Assembly: GCF_038051985.1 (NCBI RefSeq)
Contig: NZ_CP150291.1
Coordinates: 310,001 to 374,000, forward strand
Reading direction: 5' to 3'
Origin: Solibacillus sp. FSL H8-0523
Lineage (GTDB): Bacteria; Bacillota; Bacilli; Bacillales_A; Planococcaceae
DNA length: 64,000 nucleotides
How positions within the stretch are numbered: the stretch's first letter is position 1; each line of letters begins with the position of its first letter. Positions 44,803 through 54,424 of the stretch are shown piece by piece. The translations under genes were made by a program, and so were the position numbers. The notes under the pieces are model-generated. The model did no database searches. It was not told the origin of the DNA and was given only the letters and a program-made list of their open reading frames with translations.

Positions 44803-44834
44803 CAAAAAGGGATGCGCTAAAATAGCACATCCCA
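44803..44834 (-). terminator. Terminator after the aldehyde dehydrogenase gene
   Basis: On the minus strand GGGATGTGCTA pairs with TAGCGCATCCC (wobble) and is followed by T5. Confidence 0.88.
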
Positions 44835-44850
44835 GTAGAGCATAATCGAC

Positions 44851-46371
44851 TTAGAAGAAGCCCATTGGTGCTTGGTTATAGCTTACTAACATACATTTCG
44901 TTTGTTGGTAGTGCTCTAACATCATTAAGTGGTTTTCACGACCGATACCTGATTGTTTGTAACCGCCGAATGCAGCGTGAGCAGGGTATTGGTGGTATGT
45001 GTTTGTCCAAACACGACCAGCTTGAATACCACGAACAGCACGGTAAGCTGTATCCATGTTACGAGACCAAACACCAGCACCTAGACCGAAGTCTGAGTCG
45101 TTGGCAATTTCCATTGCTTCTTCAAATGTTTTGAAAGTCGTAACAGAAAGAACTGGACCAAAGATTTCTTCTTGGAAGATACGCATGTCGTTTGTACCTT
45201 TGAATACAGTAGGAGCTACATAGTAACCGCCTTCTAATTCGCCGTCAAGAACGTTTTGGTTCCCGCCGATTAATAGCTCAGCGCCTTCTTCTTGGCCGAT
45301 TGTCATGTACGACATGATTTTTTCTAATTGTTGTTGTGAAGCTTGTGCACCCATCATTGTTTCAGTATCTAATGGGTTACCGATTTTGATTGCTTTAATG
45401 CGTTCTAATGCACGTTTCATGAATTCTTCGTAAATGTCTTCGTGTACTAATGCACGTGAAGGACAAGTACAAATTTCACCTGAGTTCAGTGCGAATAATA
45501 CTAAACCTTCGATTGCTTTGTCTAAGTACTCATCGTCTTTATCCATTACGTCTGGGAAGAAGATGTTTGGTGATTTACCACCAAGCTCTAATGTTACCGG
45601 AATAATGTTTTCAGTTGCGTATTGCATAATTAAACGACCAACGCCAGTTGAACCTGTGAAGGCAACTTTGTTAATACGTGGGTTTGTTGCAAGTGGTTTA
45701 CCTGTTTCAACACCTAAACCATTAACAACGTTGAATACGCCTTTTGGTAATAAGTCTTGGATTGTTTCAATTAATAGCATCATAGAAGCTGGCGTTTGCT
45801 CAGCAGGCTTCATAACGATTACGTTACCAGCAGCTAAAGCAGGCGCAATTTTCCAAGCAGCCATTAATAATGGGAAGTTCCAAGGAATAATTTGACCAAC
45901 AACCCCGATTGGTTCGTGGAAGTGGTAAGCTACTGTATCGTTGTCGATTTCAGAAATACCGCCTTGTTGTGCACGAATCGCACCAGCAAAGTAACGGAAG
46001 TGATCCACTACTAATGGAATATCTGCATTTAATGTTTCACGTACTGCTTTACCGTTGTCCCAAGTTTCAGCAACGGCGATCATTTCTAAGTTTGCTTCGA
46101 TACGATCAGCAATTTTATTTAAAATATTTGCACGGTAAGCAACAGAAGTATGAGCCCAAGCGTCTTTTGCCGCGTGTGCAGCATCTAAAGCTAACTCGAT
46201 ATCTTCTTCAGTTGAACGTGCAACTGATGTGAATACTTTACCTGTTAATGGAGATTTTACTTCTAAATATTGACCTTTAACCGGGGCAATCCATTCGCCG
46301 CCGATGAAGTTTTCGTAACGTTCTTTAAATTGTACTAAAGAGCCTTCTGTATTAGGATTTGCATAAATCAT
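44851..46371 (-). CDS. Aldehyde dehydrogenase (AcoD/ExaC type)
   Basis: The 506-residue NAD-dependent enzyme has [20 protein letters not shown], the catalytic Glu in [14 protein letters not shown] and the catalytic Cys in [14 protein letters not shown], then [13 protein letters not shown]. It is longer than the ring-cleavage enzyme at 34956 and its neighbour DUF779 fits the group that oxidises acetaldehyde and similar short aldehydes. Its codon use is strongly Bacillus-biased and repetitive, as in highly expressed genes. The AGAGGCGATATAA site precedes ATG 46371. It faces a long promoter region. Confidence 0.9.
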   Translation of the reverse strand: MIYANPNTEGSLVQFKERYENFIGGEWIAPVKGQYLEVKSPLTGKVFTSVARSTEEDIELALDAAHAAKDAWAHTSVAYRANILNKIADRIEANLEMIAVAETWDNGKAVRETLNADIPLVVDHFRYFAGAIRAQQGGISEIDNDTVAYHFHEPIGVVGQIIPWNFPLLMAAWKIAPALAAGNVIVMKPAEQTPASMMLLIETIQDLLPKGVFNVVNGLGVETGKPLATNPRINKVAFTGSTGVGRLIMQYATENIIPVTLELGGKSPNIFFPDVMDKDDEYLDKAIEGLVLFALNSGEICTCPSRALVHEDIYEEFMKRALERIKAIKIGNPLDTETMMGAQASQQQLEKIMSYMTIGQEEGAELLIGGNQNVLDGELEGGYYVAPTVFKGTNDMRIFQEEIFGPVLSVTTFKTFEEAMEIANDSDFGLGAGVWSRNMDTAYRAVRGIQAGRVWTNTYHQYPAHAAFGGYKQSGIGRENHLMMLEHYQQTKCMLVSYNQAPMGFF

Positions 46372-46791
46372 TTATATCGCCTCTGATTAGAAGATTTAAA
46401 GTGTGATAACTTTATGCCTTGATTATGCAATTGTAATTTCAAATAAGCAACTGAAAACGTCTGTTTTATTTTTTCTGAATAGTATTATTTTGTAATACAA
46501 TTGTATATTGTAAACGGAAATAGGGGCTTTCTTTGTATTGGTACACAGATTATTAAAAGAGCGATATAGAAATGTTGATTGTTAGAATTCTACTGTTCAC
46601 TTGGAAATGCGTATTATATAACAAAAAAAGCAGTTGAATTTTTATGCAATTTTAAAAATAAAAATTCTTGGTGAAAACGTTCAATCCAGCAAAAAAATAT
46701 TGAATGAAAAAGCATAAAAAAAGATGCTATAGTTTAGGTAATTGAAATAATTGTATATGTACTGTTGTGAAATGAATGGAGGGGATGCGCT
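46372..46791 (+). other. Divergent promoter region of the ALDH and AbrB-family genes
   Basis: 420 AT-rich bases without a gene. It contains the perfect palindrome ATACAATTGTAT at 46495-46506 with GTAATA/TATTGTAA around it, a candidate operator for the aldehyde dehydrogenase gene. A frame on the minus strand (46734-47408) is the shadow of the AbrB-family gene. Confidence 0.5.
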
Positions 46792-47808
46792 ATCATTCTT
46801 GTATTTATCATCGCGTTAATCGGAGCGCTTGTTTTTTCTGCATTAGCACTGCCCATTCCGTGGCTGTTAGGACCGATTTTTTCCGTATTAATTGCCCAGT
46901 TTTTCATTAAGGAACGTCTACGCTGGCCGGCAGTTTTACGGAATACCGGGTTAATTATCGTCGGGGTGGCGATTGGGCAGCAATTTGACCTGTCGTTATT
47001 TAGCGATTTTAAATCGTTGCTGTTTTTTATGGTCATTATTAATATCCTACTCTTTGGTTTTTGCTTAGGGATTGCCTGGATCATCTCGAAAACAACGAGT
47101 CTGTCGTTTAAAACCGCAGTTGCGGCCAATGTTCCTGGGGGCTTGTCACAGCTTGTGCTATTTGCCGAAGAAGAGGGCGACGTCAATTTAACGGCGGTAA
47201 CGTATTTCCATATTGTCCGCGTGCTTGGGGTAGTGTTACTGATCCCGTTTTTAGTGTCGGGACATGTGGTAAGTGGGGGGACGATTCCGATTTCACTAGA
47301 CGTGTGGCAAGTGGTCGTCCTGATTTTATTCGCGGCCGCGCTTGTGCCACTCGGTAGGAAAATCAAATTGCCAGTTGCACAATTTTTAACGCCAATCGTA
47401 GTCGTCATTTTATTGAAGCTGTTTTCAGTGGAAGCCGCGATGATGCCGAGCGATGTGCTACATATCGCACAGGTTTTAATCGGAGCCTACATTGGTTTAC
47501 TACTAAAGCCAGAAACGCTGCGCTTACCGGCCAAAGTGTTAGTCGGTGGTGTTGCGAGTACGGTGCTGATGATTGCGCTCACGTACGGAACAAGCCTACT
47601 CATTGCGAACTATTTAGATTTAAGTTTTGCAACGAGCTTTTTAAGCACTGCACCAGGAGGTCTGGATCAAATGGGCTTACTTGCGGCTGCGGTACAAGCT
47701 GATATTTCGGTTGTGACGGTGTTTCAGCTATTCCGCTTACTGTTTATTTTCCTACTTATTCTGCCATTAATTAAATGGGTTTACCGTCAAAAAAATCCTG
47801 AATTGTGA
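46792..47808 (+). CDS. AbrB-family membrane protein (ammonia monooxygenase-like, PF05145), start codon non-standard
   Basis: The membrane protein has two similar halves, each with LP.PWLLGP-type motifs (first: LALPIPWLLGPIFSVL) and glycine-rich AANVPGGLSQLVLFAEEEG and STAPGGLDQMGLLAAAV repeats, as in AbrB transport proteins. Family proteins begin just before the first motif, which puts the start near 46792-46795, giving about 338 residues. No ATG, GTG or TTG exists in frame there: a GGAGGGG site (46778-46784) is followed by ATC 46792 and ATT 46795. GTG 46966 is the first ordinary start but would delete 58 conserved residues. An ATT/ATC start or a sequence error is likely. Confidence 0.75.
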   Translation: MILVFIIALIGALVFSALALPIPWLLGPIFSVLIAQFFIKERLRWPAVLRNTGLIIVGVAIGQQFDLSLFSDFKSLLFFMVIINILLFGFCLGIAWIISKTTSLSFKTAVAANVPGGLSQLVLFAEEEGDVNLTAVTYFHIVRVLGVVLLIPFLVSGHVVSGGTIPISLDVWQVVVLILFAAALVPLGRKIKLPVAQFLTPIVVVILLKLFSVEAAMMPSDVLHIAQVLIGAYIGLLLKPETLRLPAKVLVGGVASTVLMIALTYGTSLLIANYLDLSFATSFLSTAPGGLDQMGLLAAAVQADISVVTVFQLFRLLFIFLLILPLIKWVYRQKNPEL

Positions 47809-47928
47809 CGGAGTTTTCACGAACAGCAACATGAAAATATTTGAAAAAAAGTGCGGAAACTAACCCTTTGCGAGCGGTTTGGGTTATACTAGAGAAAGTG
47901 ATTAATTGAGGAAGTAGGATTATGAAAC

Positions 47929-48825
47929 ATGCAAACGCAATCAAATCGACAGTTGTGGGCGCAAGCTGTAAAAACCGGAATTATTAAATCCAATTTAATT
48001 CCGATGATCGCAGCGCTTATGCTCGCCTTATACACATATGAATTAGACTTTATTGAACATATTCCCACTATTATTTTTGCTTTTCTAGGCACGGCTGCCG
48101 TCATTGCTGCTGCAGGTGCGTATAATAATGTGTACGACCGAGATATTGACAAAATTATGCCGCGTACAAAATTACGCCCAACGGTAACGGGTCAGTTATC
48201 AGCAAAACAGGTATTAGTAACGGCTACCTTATTACTCATTGCTGGTTTAGTATTACTTTACTTCGCAACGCCACTTGCCGCGTTCCTTGGCTTTTTAGGG
48301 GTATTTTTCTATGTTGTACCTTACACAATGTGGACAAAACGTCGTACGATTTGGAACACGGAAGTCGGCAGTATTTCAGGCGCAATGCCACCACTTATCG
48401 GATGGGCAGCAGTGGCACCGGACATTTGGCATCCAGCCGCATGGGCACTGTTTTTAATTATGGTGATTTGGCAAATGCCACACTTTTACGCCATTGCCAT
48501 TCGTAAAAAAGAAGACTATGCCGCAGCTAATATTCCGATGCTACCCGTAGTAAAAGGGGAGCGCCGTACGTATATTCAATCAAATATTTACTTAGTGTTA
48601 CTCATTTTATCGAGCTTTTTATTTTTACCACTTAGCTCAGGCCTGACGATTGTCTCAATCATTTTAGGTATCATTTGGCTCGCAATGAGTATTACCGCTT
48701 CTAAGAAAAAAGAACAGAAAAAATGGGCCAATAAAATGTTCGCCTACTCGTTATTCCATATGATGGCTGTGTTCGGCACGGTATTCATCTATGCAACAGT
48801 AGGGATGATTTTAAACGCGCTATAA
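47929..48825 (+). CDS. ctaB: Protoheme IX farnesyltransferase
   Basis: The 298-residue membrane enzyme belongs to the UbiA prenyltransferase family. Key motif NNVYDRDIDKIMPRTKLRP supplies the NxxxDxxxD magnesium and prenyl diphosphate site, and AAVAPDIWHPAAW and MPHFYAIAIRKKEDYAAANI the second conserved loop of CtaB/Cox10. It converts heme B to heme O for terminal oxidases. About nine hydrophobic segments. A 21-codon frame starting at 47922 overlaps its start and may be incidental. No ctaA or oxidase genes are adjacent, so this may be one of two ctaB genes. Confidence 0.92.
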   Translation: MQTQSNRQLWAQAVKTGIIKSNLIPMIAALMLALYTYELDFIEHIPTIIFAFLGTAAVIAAAGAYNNVYDRDIDKIMPRTKLRPTVTGQLSAKQVLVTATLLLIAGLVLLYFATPLAAFLGFLGVFFYVVPYTMWTKRRTIWNTEVGSISGAMPPLIGWAAVAPDIWHPAAWALFLIMVIWQMPHFYAIAIRKKEDYAAANIPMLPVVKGERRTYIQSNIYLVLLILSSFLFLPLSSGLTIVSIILGIIWLAMSITASKKKEQKKWANKMFAYSLFHMMAVFGTVFIYATVGMILNAL

Positions 48826-48866
48826 GAAAAGTGCATTCGCGCTCGCCTATACACTGCTATAAAGAA

Positions 48867-48907
48867 AAGGCATAAATGCATCGCGCATTTATGCCTTGTT
48901 TTTATTT
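48867..48907 (+). terminator. Intrinsic terminator after ctaB
   Basis: AAGGCATAAATGC pairs perfectly with GCATTTATGCCTT, followed by GTTTTTATTTT. Confidence 0.9.
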
Positions 48908-49495
48908 TGTTGTAAATTGATCCTCTACTTGTTTTAAGAAAAACGTCCACGCAATATCCAGACGTGTTTGGGAAAGGTAACCGCCACCTGTTAAATGATC
49001 CAGACGAATGCCTTGTAAAATAACTAAATACAAGTGTACAAAATGCGTTGCTTGCTCTTCAGTATAGGCCTTGAATGTTTCGGTAGTGTTTAAAAATTCA
49101 ATAAATTGAACGTTCAGCTTCTCATAGTAGCTTTCAGACTTTTCAAGTAAGACCTCATGTAAATGATGTGGTGGAAAAATAATAAATCGAAATAAAAAAT
49201 GCGCGCTTGGAATATTTTTTATGCGGTGCGAATGAAATTCAATATAGGCTTTTAATGTAGGAAGTAATGTTTCGTTTGTTAAATGCTTCTTAAAAAAATC
49301 TCTCGTTACTTGAATTTCTTCGTGAACACAAGATTCGTAAACCGATAAAAACAAATCGTCCTTACTTTTGTAGTGATTGTAGATAGAAGATTTTTTTATG
49401 CCAACATCTTCAATAATGTCAGCGAGTGAAGCGCCTTCATAGCCTCTTTGTGCAAAGAGGATGAGTGCAGCATTTTTAATACGTAGTGATGACAC
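48902..49495 (-). CDS. TetR/AcrR-family transcriptional regulator
   Basis: The 197-residue protein has an N-terminal TetR helix-turn-helix (IKNAALILFAQRGYEGASLADIIEDVGIKKSSIYNHYKSKDDLFL) and a helical ligand-binding domain with no recognisable effector signature. GTG 49495 has AAAGGA at suitable distance; TTG 49504 lies too close. No adjacent target gene is co-transcribed; the divergent side (49505-49947) is empty, so it may regulate itself or a distant gene. ATAAGTACTATATGTAACG upstream could be a binding site, but no clear dyad was found. Confidence 0.85.
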   Translation of the reverse strand: MSSLRIKNAALILFAQRGYEGASLADIIEDVGIKKSSIYNHYKSKDDLFLSVYESCVHEEIQVTRDFFKKHLTNETLLPTLKAYIEFHSHRIKNIPSAHFLFRFIIFPPHHLHEVLLEKSESYYEKLNVQFIEFLNTTETFKAYTEEQATHFVHLYLVILQGIRLDHLTGGGYLSQTRLDIAWTFFLKQVEDQFTTK

Positions 49496-49504
49496 GTTAC
49501 CCAA

Positions 49505-49900
49505 TTCCTTTCTTAGTTAGGGTGTATAGGATAATAATAAGTACTATATGTAACGACCTTATATGGTAATTATTGTAGATTTTTTGTAAGCTGCCTTTAT
49601 TATACTAAAAATATTACGAATGAATCAACTGAGTGCTTAAAATTACTCGAAACTAGTAGGTGGGCGGCAATTTTGTAAAAATGGCTAGAAAAGTTGAGAA
49701 ATTGTGAACAAAAGTTGTGAGCATAATATGACAATGTAGGCAGGCCTCTTTTGTTAGAAAATAGGAGATGCTATGATAAATGCATCAAGTAAAACGCTTG
49801 ATAATAAGTCTCATACTCTAAAATGCTTATTTTACTCATATTTCGTATACGACTTCGACAACATATAAAACCCCCTATTTTTATATGGTCAACGTACGTG
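49505..49900 (+). other. Intergenic region, no gene seen
   Basis: About 400 AT-rich bases between the TetR gene and the M20 dipeptidase terminator. Contains TetR promoter sequence on the minus strand; no RNA gene or open frame is supported. Confidence 0.45.
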
Positions 49901-49938
49901 AAAAAAACTCCAACGCTCATGTGGGCATTGGAGTTTTT
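49901..49938 (-). terminator. Terminator after the M20 dipeptidase gene
   Basis: On the minus strand CTCCAATGC pairs with GCGTTGGAG (wobble), flanked by AAAAAA and T6; works in both directions. Confidence 0.85.
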
Positions 49939-49947
49939 TATTATTAA

Positions 49948-51330
49948 TTAAAGTTTTAAATCCGCAATTTCATGCATGTAATCGCCAAGTACGCGTAAGC
50001 CTTGGTCGAAGTTTTCTAAATGGAAGTGCTCGTTTGGTGCGTGGAAGTTTTCGCTCGAAAGTCCGAAGCCCATTAGCACAACTGGTAAATCTAAAATTTC
50101 GTCAAACGCTGCTACGATTGGAATCGAGCCGCCACCGCGTGTGTAAGCTGTTGGTACGTTATATACTTTTTCGTAAGAACGGCCTGCTGCTTGAATAACT
50201 GGATGATCGAATGGCGTGATGTATGGTTTTCCTTTGTCAAACTCAGAAACAACCACTTCAACACCAACTGGCTTGTGTTTTTCGATATGTGCTTTCAGTA
50301 ATGCTACGATTTCTTCTGGGTCTTGGTTTGGTACTAAGCGGCATGTAATTTTTGCGCCTGCTTCAGCCGGTAAAACCGTTTTAATGCCTTCGCCTGAGAA
50401 CCCACCGAATACACCATTTACTTCTAATGTTGGACGTGCCCACGTTTGCTCTAAGTAAGAGTAGCCCGCTTCGCCGAATAATTCCTTCACGCCCACTTCT
50501 TCTTTTAATGCCGCTTCATCAAAGTTAAGATCGCGGTATGCTTGGCGCTCTTCTTCTGATAATGGTAAGACGTTGTCGTAGAAGCCTTCTACTTGAATTG
50601 TCCCATGCTCATCACGGAATGACGCTAAAATTTCCGTTAATGCGTGAATTGCGTTTTGCACGCCGCCACCGTATAGGCCTGAGTGTAAATCGCCTTTTGC
50701 ACCGCGGATATCGATTTGTACGCCTGTTAAACCACGTAAGCCGTAGCATACTGCTGGTTTGCCTTTTGCGTAAAGACCTGTATCGGAAATCACGATTAAG
50801 TCTGCTGCTAAGCGTTCTTTGTTGTCTTCTGTATATGCTGGTAATGACGGGCTACCGATTTCTTCTTCGCCCTCGTAAATGAATTTCACGTTTACCGGTA
50901 ATGTACCTTCTGTTGCAAATAAGGCTTCGATCATTTTTAAGTGCATGAATACTTGGCCTTTGTCGTCAGAAGACCCACGCGCGAATAGCTTGTTGTCGCG
51001 GATAGCTGGCTCAAACGGTGGTGTTTCCCATAAGTGTAATGGGTCTACTGGCTGCACGTCATAGTGACCGTAGAATAGGATCGTTGGTTTGCCTTCAGCG
51101 TGTAACCACTCACCGTATACAACCGGGTGACCTGCTGTTTGTTCGACTGCTACATTTTCGATGTTTAACGCTTTTAAATGATCTGCTAACCAGTTAGCAG
51201 CCGTCGTCATATCGTCTTTATGCTCTGATAAAGCCGAAATGCTTGGAATGCGTAAAAATTCGTTTAATTCTTCTAAGTGACGCGCACGGTGTTCTGTGAA
51301 GTAAGCGTCTAATTTTTCTAAGTGACTCAT
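49948..51330 (-). CDS. M20-family dipeptidase
   Basis: The 460-residue protein is a dizinc metallopeptidase of family M20: ILFYGHYDVQPVDPLHLWET (first His and Asp ligands), ARGSSDDKGQVFMHL (bridging Asp), VKFIYEGEEEIGSPSL (catalytic Glu-Glu) and GGGSIPIVAAF with the last metal-ligand His near FHAPNEHF. LHSGLYGGGVQNAIHAL is the dimerisation-lid His. It is the carnosinase/PepV-like group acting on dipeptides in the cytosol. AAAGGAGGGG precedes ATG 51330. It stands alone. Confidence 0.9.
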   Translation of the reverse strand: MSHLEKLDAYFTEHRARHLEELNEFLRIPSISALSEHKDDMTTAANWLADHLKALNIENVAVEQTAGHPVVYGEWLHAEGKPTILFYGHYDVQPVDPLHLWETPPFEPAIRDNKLFARGSSDDKGQVFMHLKMIEALFATEGTLPVNVKFIYEGEEEIGSPSLPAYTEDNKERLAADLIVISDTGLYAKGKPAVCYGLRGLTGVQIDIRGAKGDLHSGLYGGGVQNAIHALTEILASFRDEHGTIQVEGFYDNVLPLSEEERQAYRDLNFDEAALKEEVGVKELFGEAGYSYLEQTWARPTLEVNGVFGGFSGEGIKTVLPAEAGAKITCRLVPNQDPEEIVALLKAHIEKHKPVGVEVVVSEFDKGKPYITPFDHPVIQAAGRSYEKVYNVPTAYTRGGGSIPIVAAFDEILDLPVVLMGFGLSSENFHAPNEHFHLENFDQGLRVLGDYMHEIADLKL

Positions 51331-51506
51331 ATGAATGGGCCCCTCCTTTTATTTCGATTATGGAAATAAGTATAGCATAACGGTGTAAGTGTTGATAATC
51401 TTAGCTTTAGGAAGGGCGCTTTTCGTTTTCAGCACACAAGAAAGGACTGTTTGTACGCAATGTCGAATTGAAACAACATAAAAAACAATTGTAGGAGGGC
51501 ATAACG

Positions 51507-52061
51507 GTGCTCTATATCATAATAAGTTATTTATTAGGCACAATTCTGTTCGCCGGGATCGTTGGCAAACTAAAAAAAGTCAATTTACAAAACGAAAACA
51601 GCGGTAATCTAGGCGCGCGAAACGCAGGAAGAACACTTGGGAAATGGGCATTTGCTATCGTGGCAGTAGGGGATGCGCTAAAGGGCTTCCTCGTTGTCAT
51701 AATCGGAAGAGCCCTGGAGTTTTCAGAGCCAACAATTGCGTTCGCTGTAATCGCTGTTACGTTAGGACATTTATATCCGTTTTGGAATAAAGGGCGCGGT
51801 GGGAAAGGGGTGGCTACCATTGTCGGAGCAATGCTGGCCTTTTCACCACTATATATCCTCGTATTGTTAGCAAGCTTTCTCGTAAGCATGCTCGCTACGA
51901 AAAGTGCCACGCTTAGCATGGTGATTAGCTTTGTACTATACGGTGTGGTGATTTCAATCGTCATGCCGGCTGGAATAATTTTGAGTATCGCGTTAATTTT
52001 TGTACTATGGAAGCAACGCAAAAGCATAATGGAAAGAGTGAGGCCACATGTACTGGAGTAA
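51507..52061 (+). CDS. Glycerol-3-phosphate acyltransferase PlsY paralog
   Basis: The 184-residue membrane protein has PlsY motifs: NSGNLGARNAGRTLGKWAF (SGNxGAxNxxR), GHLYPFWNKGRGGKGVATIVGA (the GKGVA phosphate loop) and about five hydrophobic segments. PlsY transfers acyl groups from acyl-phosphate to glycerol-3-phosphate. Bacillus genomes often hold a main plsY elsewhere, so this may be a paralog. Start is GTG 51507 behind AGGAGGG. The stop overlaps the start of a GNAT-aminotransferase fusion gene by 14 bases, which suggests shared use of an acyl or amino-lipid product. Confidence 0.85.
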   Translation: MLYIIISYLLGTILFAGIVGKLKKVNLQNENSGNLGARNAGRTLGKWAFAIVAVGDALKGFLVVIIGRALEFSEPTIAFAVIAVTLGHLYPFWNKGRGGKGVATIVGAMLAFSPLYILVLLASFLVSMLATKSATLSMVISFVLYGVVISIVMPAGIILSIALIFVLWKQRKSIMERVRPHVLE

Positions 52062-53565
52062 AGTTGCAACAACTGAACAGGAATTTGATGCAATCGCGGC
52101 ATTAAACTATGAAACATTTGTGGAGGAAATCCCGCAGCACGAACAGAATGCAGACAAGCGCTTAGTCGATAAATTTCACGCTGAAAATACGTATGTCGTT
52201 GTTTATAAGCATACCGAAATCATTGGCATGGTCGCGTTCCGTGATCAACGTCCGTTTTCGATTGACCAAAAAATTGGTGCGGTCGAAGGGCATTTAGATG
52301 AAGCGTTATGTAAGTATTTATGCGAAATTCGCTTGTTGGCTGTGAAAAAAGCGTACCGAAATGGCCGCGTGTTTACAAAGCTAGCAACGGCGATTTACCG
52401 TTATTTCTACGATAAGGGCTATACGGCATGTGTCATTTCAGGGACGGTGCGCCAGGAAAAGCTGTATACCGACATGGGTTATAAACAGTTTGCCCCGGCG
52501 GTTGGTGCAAAAGAGGCACGCTATTTGCCGATGGTGTTAACAAGAAAAGATAGCGCCGTGTTTCGCGAGCGTTTGCGTGAAAAAAATGTGGTATTTTACC
52601 CAGGTCCAGTAGCACTCGAAAACGAGATGGGGCAATCGGTGTTATCGCATCGCTCCGTGCAGTTTGAGCAGGAGCTGACACAGATGAAACAGGGGCTATG
52701 CCAGGTAACAAAAGCACAATGTGTCATTCCGATGCTTGGTAGCGGCACACTCGCAAATGATGCAATGCTTGGCCAATTAAAAAGTGATTTTCCAGAGTCT
52801 CGCGGGCTATTTTTATCAAATGGGGAATTTGGCAGTCGCTTAATCAAGCAGGCAGAGCAATGGAATTTGACGTTTGATGCGATTGACTTTGGTTGGGGGC
52901 AGCCGTTTTTACTTGAAAAAATCGAGCAGCAGCTTCAAACGAGTAGCTATCACTATCTTGTCTTTGTGCATAGCGAAACGTCAAACAGTGTAATGAACCC
53001 GCTCGAACAGCTAGCCGAATTAGCGACGCGCTACGGTGCAGTGTTATGTGCGGATTGTGTCAGCTCATTTGGCGCGGTGGACTTTTCAATGGAGCATGTA
53101 CATTATGCAACCGCGAGTAGTGGCAAGGCACTTGGAACGATTGCTGGCTTAGCTTTCGTGTTTTGTAAGGAAGCACCGAAGCAGAGTGAGGTACCGCTAT
53201 ATCTGAACTTACCTTATTATGTAGAGAAAAATATTCCGTTTACGCTGCCGCATTTCTTTGTAAAAGCGGTAAATGTAGCATTGCAAGCATATCCAGAGCG
53301 TTTTCAAGTCTTACAAAAGCGCGCGGAACTTGTAAGGAATGCGGACTTACCGATTGTCGCAAGTAGTCCGATTATCGCCACGCTGCAGCATGAGGACATA
53401 CCAAAAATCATTGAGACCTGTGAACTAAACGGCTTTTACCTGCATAGCGACAGTAGCTATTTAAAAGCGCGTCAATCCGCACAAATTAGCACGATTCAGC
53501 CAACGTTTGAGCGAGACTTTAAAAAGTTAGTGGAACTATTTTCTACGATAGTGAAAACCTTGTAA
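52048..53565 (+). CDS. GNAT acyltransferase fused to class-V PLP aminotransferase
   Basis: The 505-residue protein is a fusion. Residues 1-165 form a GNAT domain: TFVEEIPQHEQN, FRDQRPFSIDQKIG, LAVKKAYRNGRVFTKLA and a C-terminal GYKQFAPAVG; it resembles N-acyl amino acid or autoinducer synthase-like GNATs. Residues about 180-505 are a class V aminotransferase: FYPGPVALE, MLGSGTLANDAML, FVHSETSNSVMNPLEQL, LCADCVSSFGAVDFSM (PLP Asp) and TASSGKALGTIAGLAF with the Schiff-base Lys. An alanine-glyoxylate or aminoethylphosphonate transaminase is the nearest type. It overlaps plsY by 14 bases. Confidence 0.82.
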   Translation: MYWSKVATTEQEFDAIAALNYETFVEEIPQHEQNADKRLVDKFHAENTYVVVYKHTEIIGMVAFRDQRPFSIDQKIGAVEGHLDEALCKYLCEIRLLAVKKAYRNGRVFTKLATAIYRYFYDKGYTACVISGTVRQEKLYTDMGYKQFAPAVGAKEARYLPMVLTRKDSAVFRERLREKNVVFYPGPVALENEMGQSVLSHRSVQFEQELTQMKQGLCQVTKAQCVIPMLGSGTLANDAMLGQLKSDFPESRGLFLSNGEFGSRLIKQAEQWNLTFDAIDFGWGQPFLLEKIEQQLQTSSYHYLVFVHSETSNSVMNPLEQLAELATRYGAVLCADCVSSFGAVDFSMEHVHYATASSGKALGTIAGLAFVFCKEAPKQSEVPLYLNLPYYVEKNIPFTLPHFFVKAVNVALQAYPERFQVLQKRAELVRNADLPIVASSPIIATLQHEDIPKIIETCELNGFYLHSDSSYLKARQSAQISTIQPTFERDFKKLVELFSTIVKTL

Positions 53566-53784
53566 GGAAGTAAGAGGTAGAGGTAGCATGAGGTCAGGAA
53601 ACATGGCACAGTACAAATAATTACGCCGTAGCTTACATCATTGTAAGGTAATTGAAAGCCAATCCGATAGAGTGTAAGTATTTATTTTGGCAAAATAAAG
53701 TTAGAAAGTAAGTAAGTAACGATTTGAACTTAAACATAAATTGACTTGACTTTATATAAATAAAATCTATCGGAGGTTTTACAA

Positions 53785-54333
53785 ATGAACGAATTATTAG
53801 CCACTATTTATGACGAATACAACCGCTACATTTACCACCTATGCTTAAAATTAACACGTAATCAAAACGAAGCAGAGGATTTAATGCAAGAAGTTTGGGT
53901 GAAAGTTGTGCGCTATGAGGATTCGGTCGCACAGGTAGATCATGTGAAAGCTTGGTTAACAACGATTACAATGAACACATTCCGCGACCGCTATCGCAAA
54001 AATGTGCGCCGTAGTAAATATATGATGAGTCAACCTGAACAATTAGACGTACCGGTTTTAGATTTGGTTCCCAACAATGACGTTTCTACGGAAGAACTTG
54101 TGGAAAAAACGGAAATCACGAAAATCGTCCAAGAAAAAATGGGTCAGCTCGACAACATTTATCAAAAAACATTATGGTATTTCTATGTGGATCAATTTTC
54201 ACTAGCAGAAATTTCAGAGCTGATGAAAGTTTCGATCGGTACAGTAAAATCTCGTTTATTCCGTGCAAAGGCGCGTTTAAAAGAAATTTTATTAGCTGAC
54301 AACAGCGCGGCTGAAGCGATTTTACCAGCTTAA
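53785..54333 (+). CDS. ECF-type RNA polymerase sigma factor
   Basis: The 182-residue protein shows sigma-70 region 2 (YIYHLCLKLTRNQNEAEDLMQEVWVKVVR) and region 4 (VQEKMGQLDNIYQKTLWYFYVDQFSLAEISELMKVSIGTVKSRLFRAKARLKE), and lacks regions 1 and 3, as expected of ECF sigma factors. A Thr-rich acidic linker joins them. AATCTATCGGAGGTTTT precedes ATG 53785. No anti-sigma gene lies next to it, which is unusual: downstream is a terminator and then minus-strand genes. The regulon cannot be inferred. Confidence 0.9.
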   Translation: MNELLATIYDEYNRYIYHLCLKLTRNQNEAEDLMQEVWVKVVRYEDSVAQVDHVKAWLTTITMNTFRDRYRKNVRRSKYMMSQPEQLDVPVLDLVPNNDVSTEELVEKTEITKIVQEKMGQLDNIYQKTLWYFYVDQFSLAEISELMKVSIGTVKSRLFRAKARLKEILLADNSAAEAILPA

Positions 54334-54345
54334 TTATAAGAACGA

Positions 54346-54382
54346 AAACGATTGTAGAAAGTTGCAGTCGTTTCTTTTTTTT
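54346..54382 (+). terminator. Intrinsic terminator after the sigma factor gene
   Basis: AAACGATTG pairs with CAGTCGTTT (one wobble), then T8. Confidence 0.8.
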
Positions 54383-54385
54383 GGC

Positions 54386-54424
54386 AAAAAAAATCGATGG
54401 AGATTTGATCTCTCCATCGATTTT
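54386..54424 (-). terminator. Terminator of the spx-marR operon
   Basis: ATCGATGGAGA pairs perfectly with TCTCCATCGAT, followed by T-rich flank on the minus strand. Confidence 0.88.

Noticed and set aside
46734-47408. 224-residue frame on the minus strand
   Set aside because: Antisense to the AbrB-family gene, with shadow-type composition and no family match.
47922-47987. 21-codon frame overlapping the ctaB start
   Set aside because: Could be a leader peptide, but it has the same ribosome site as ctaB and no independent support.
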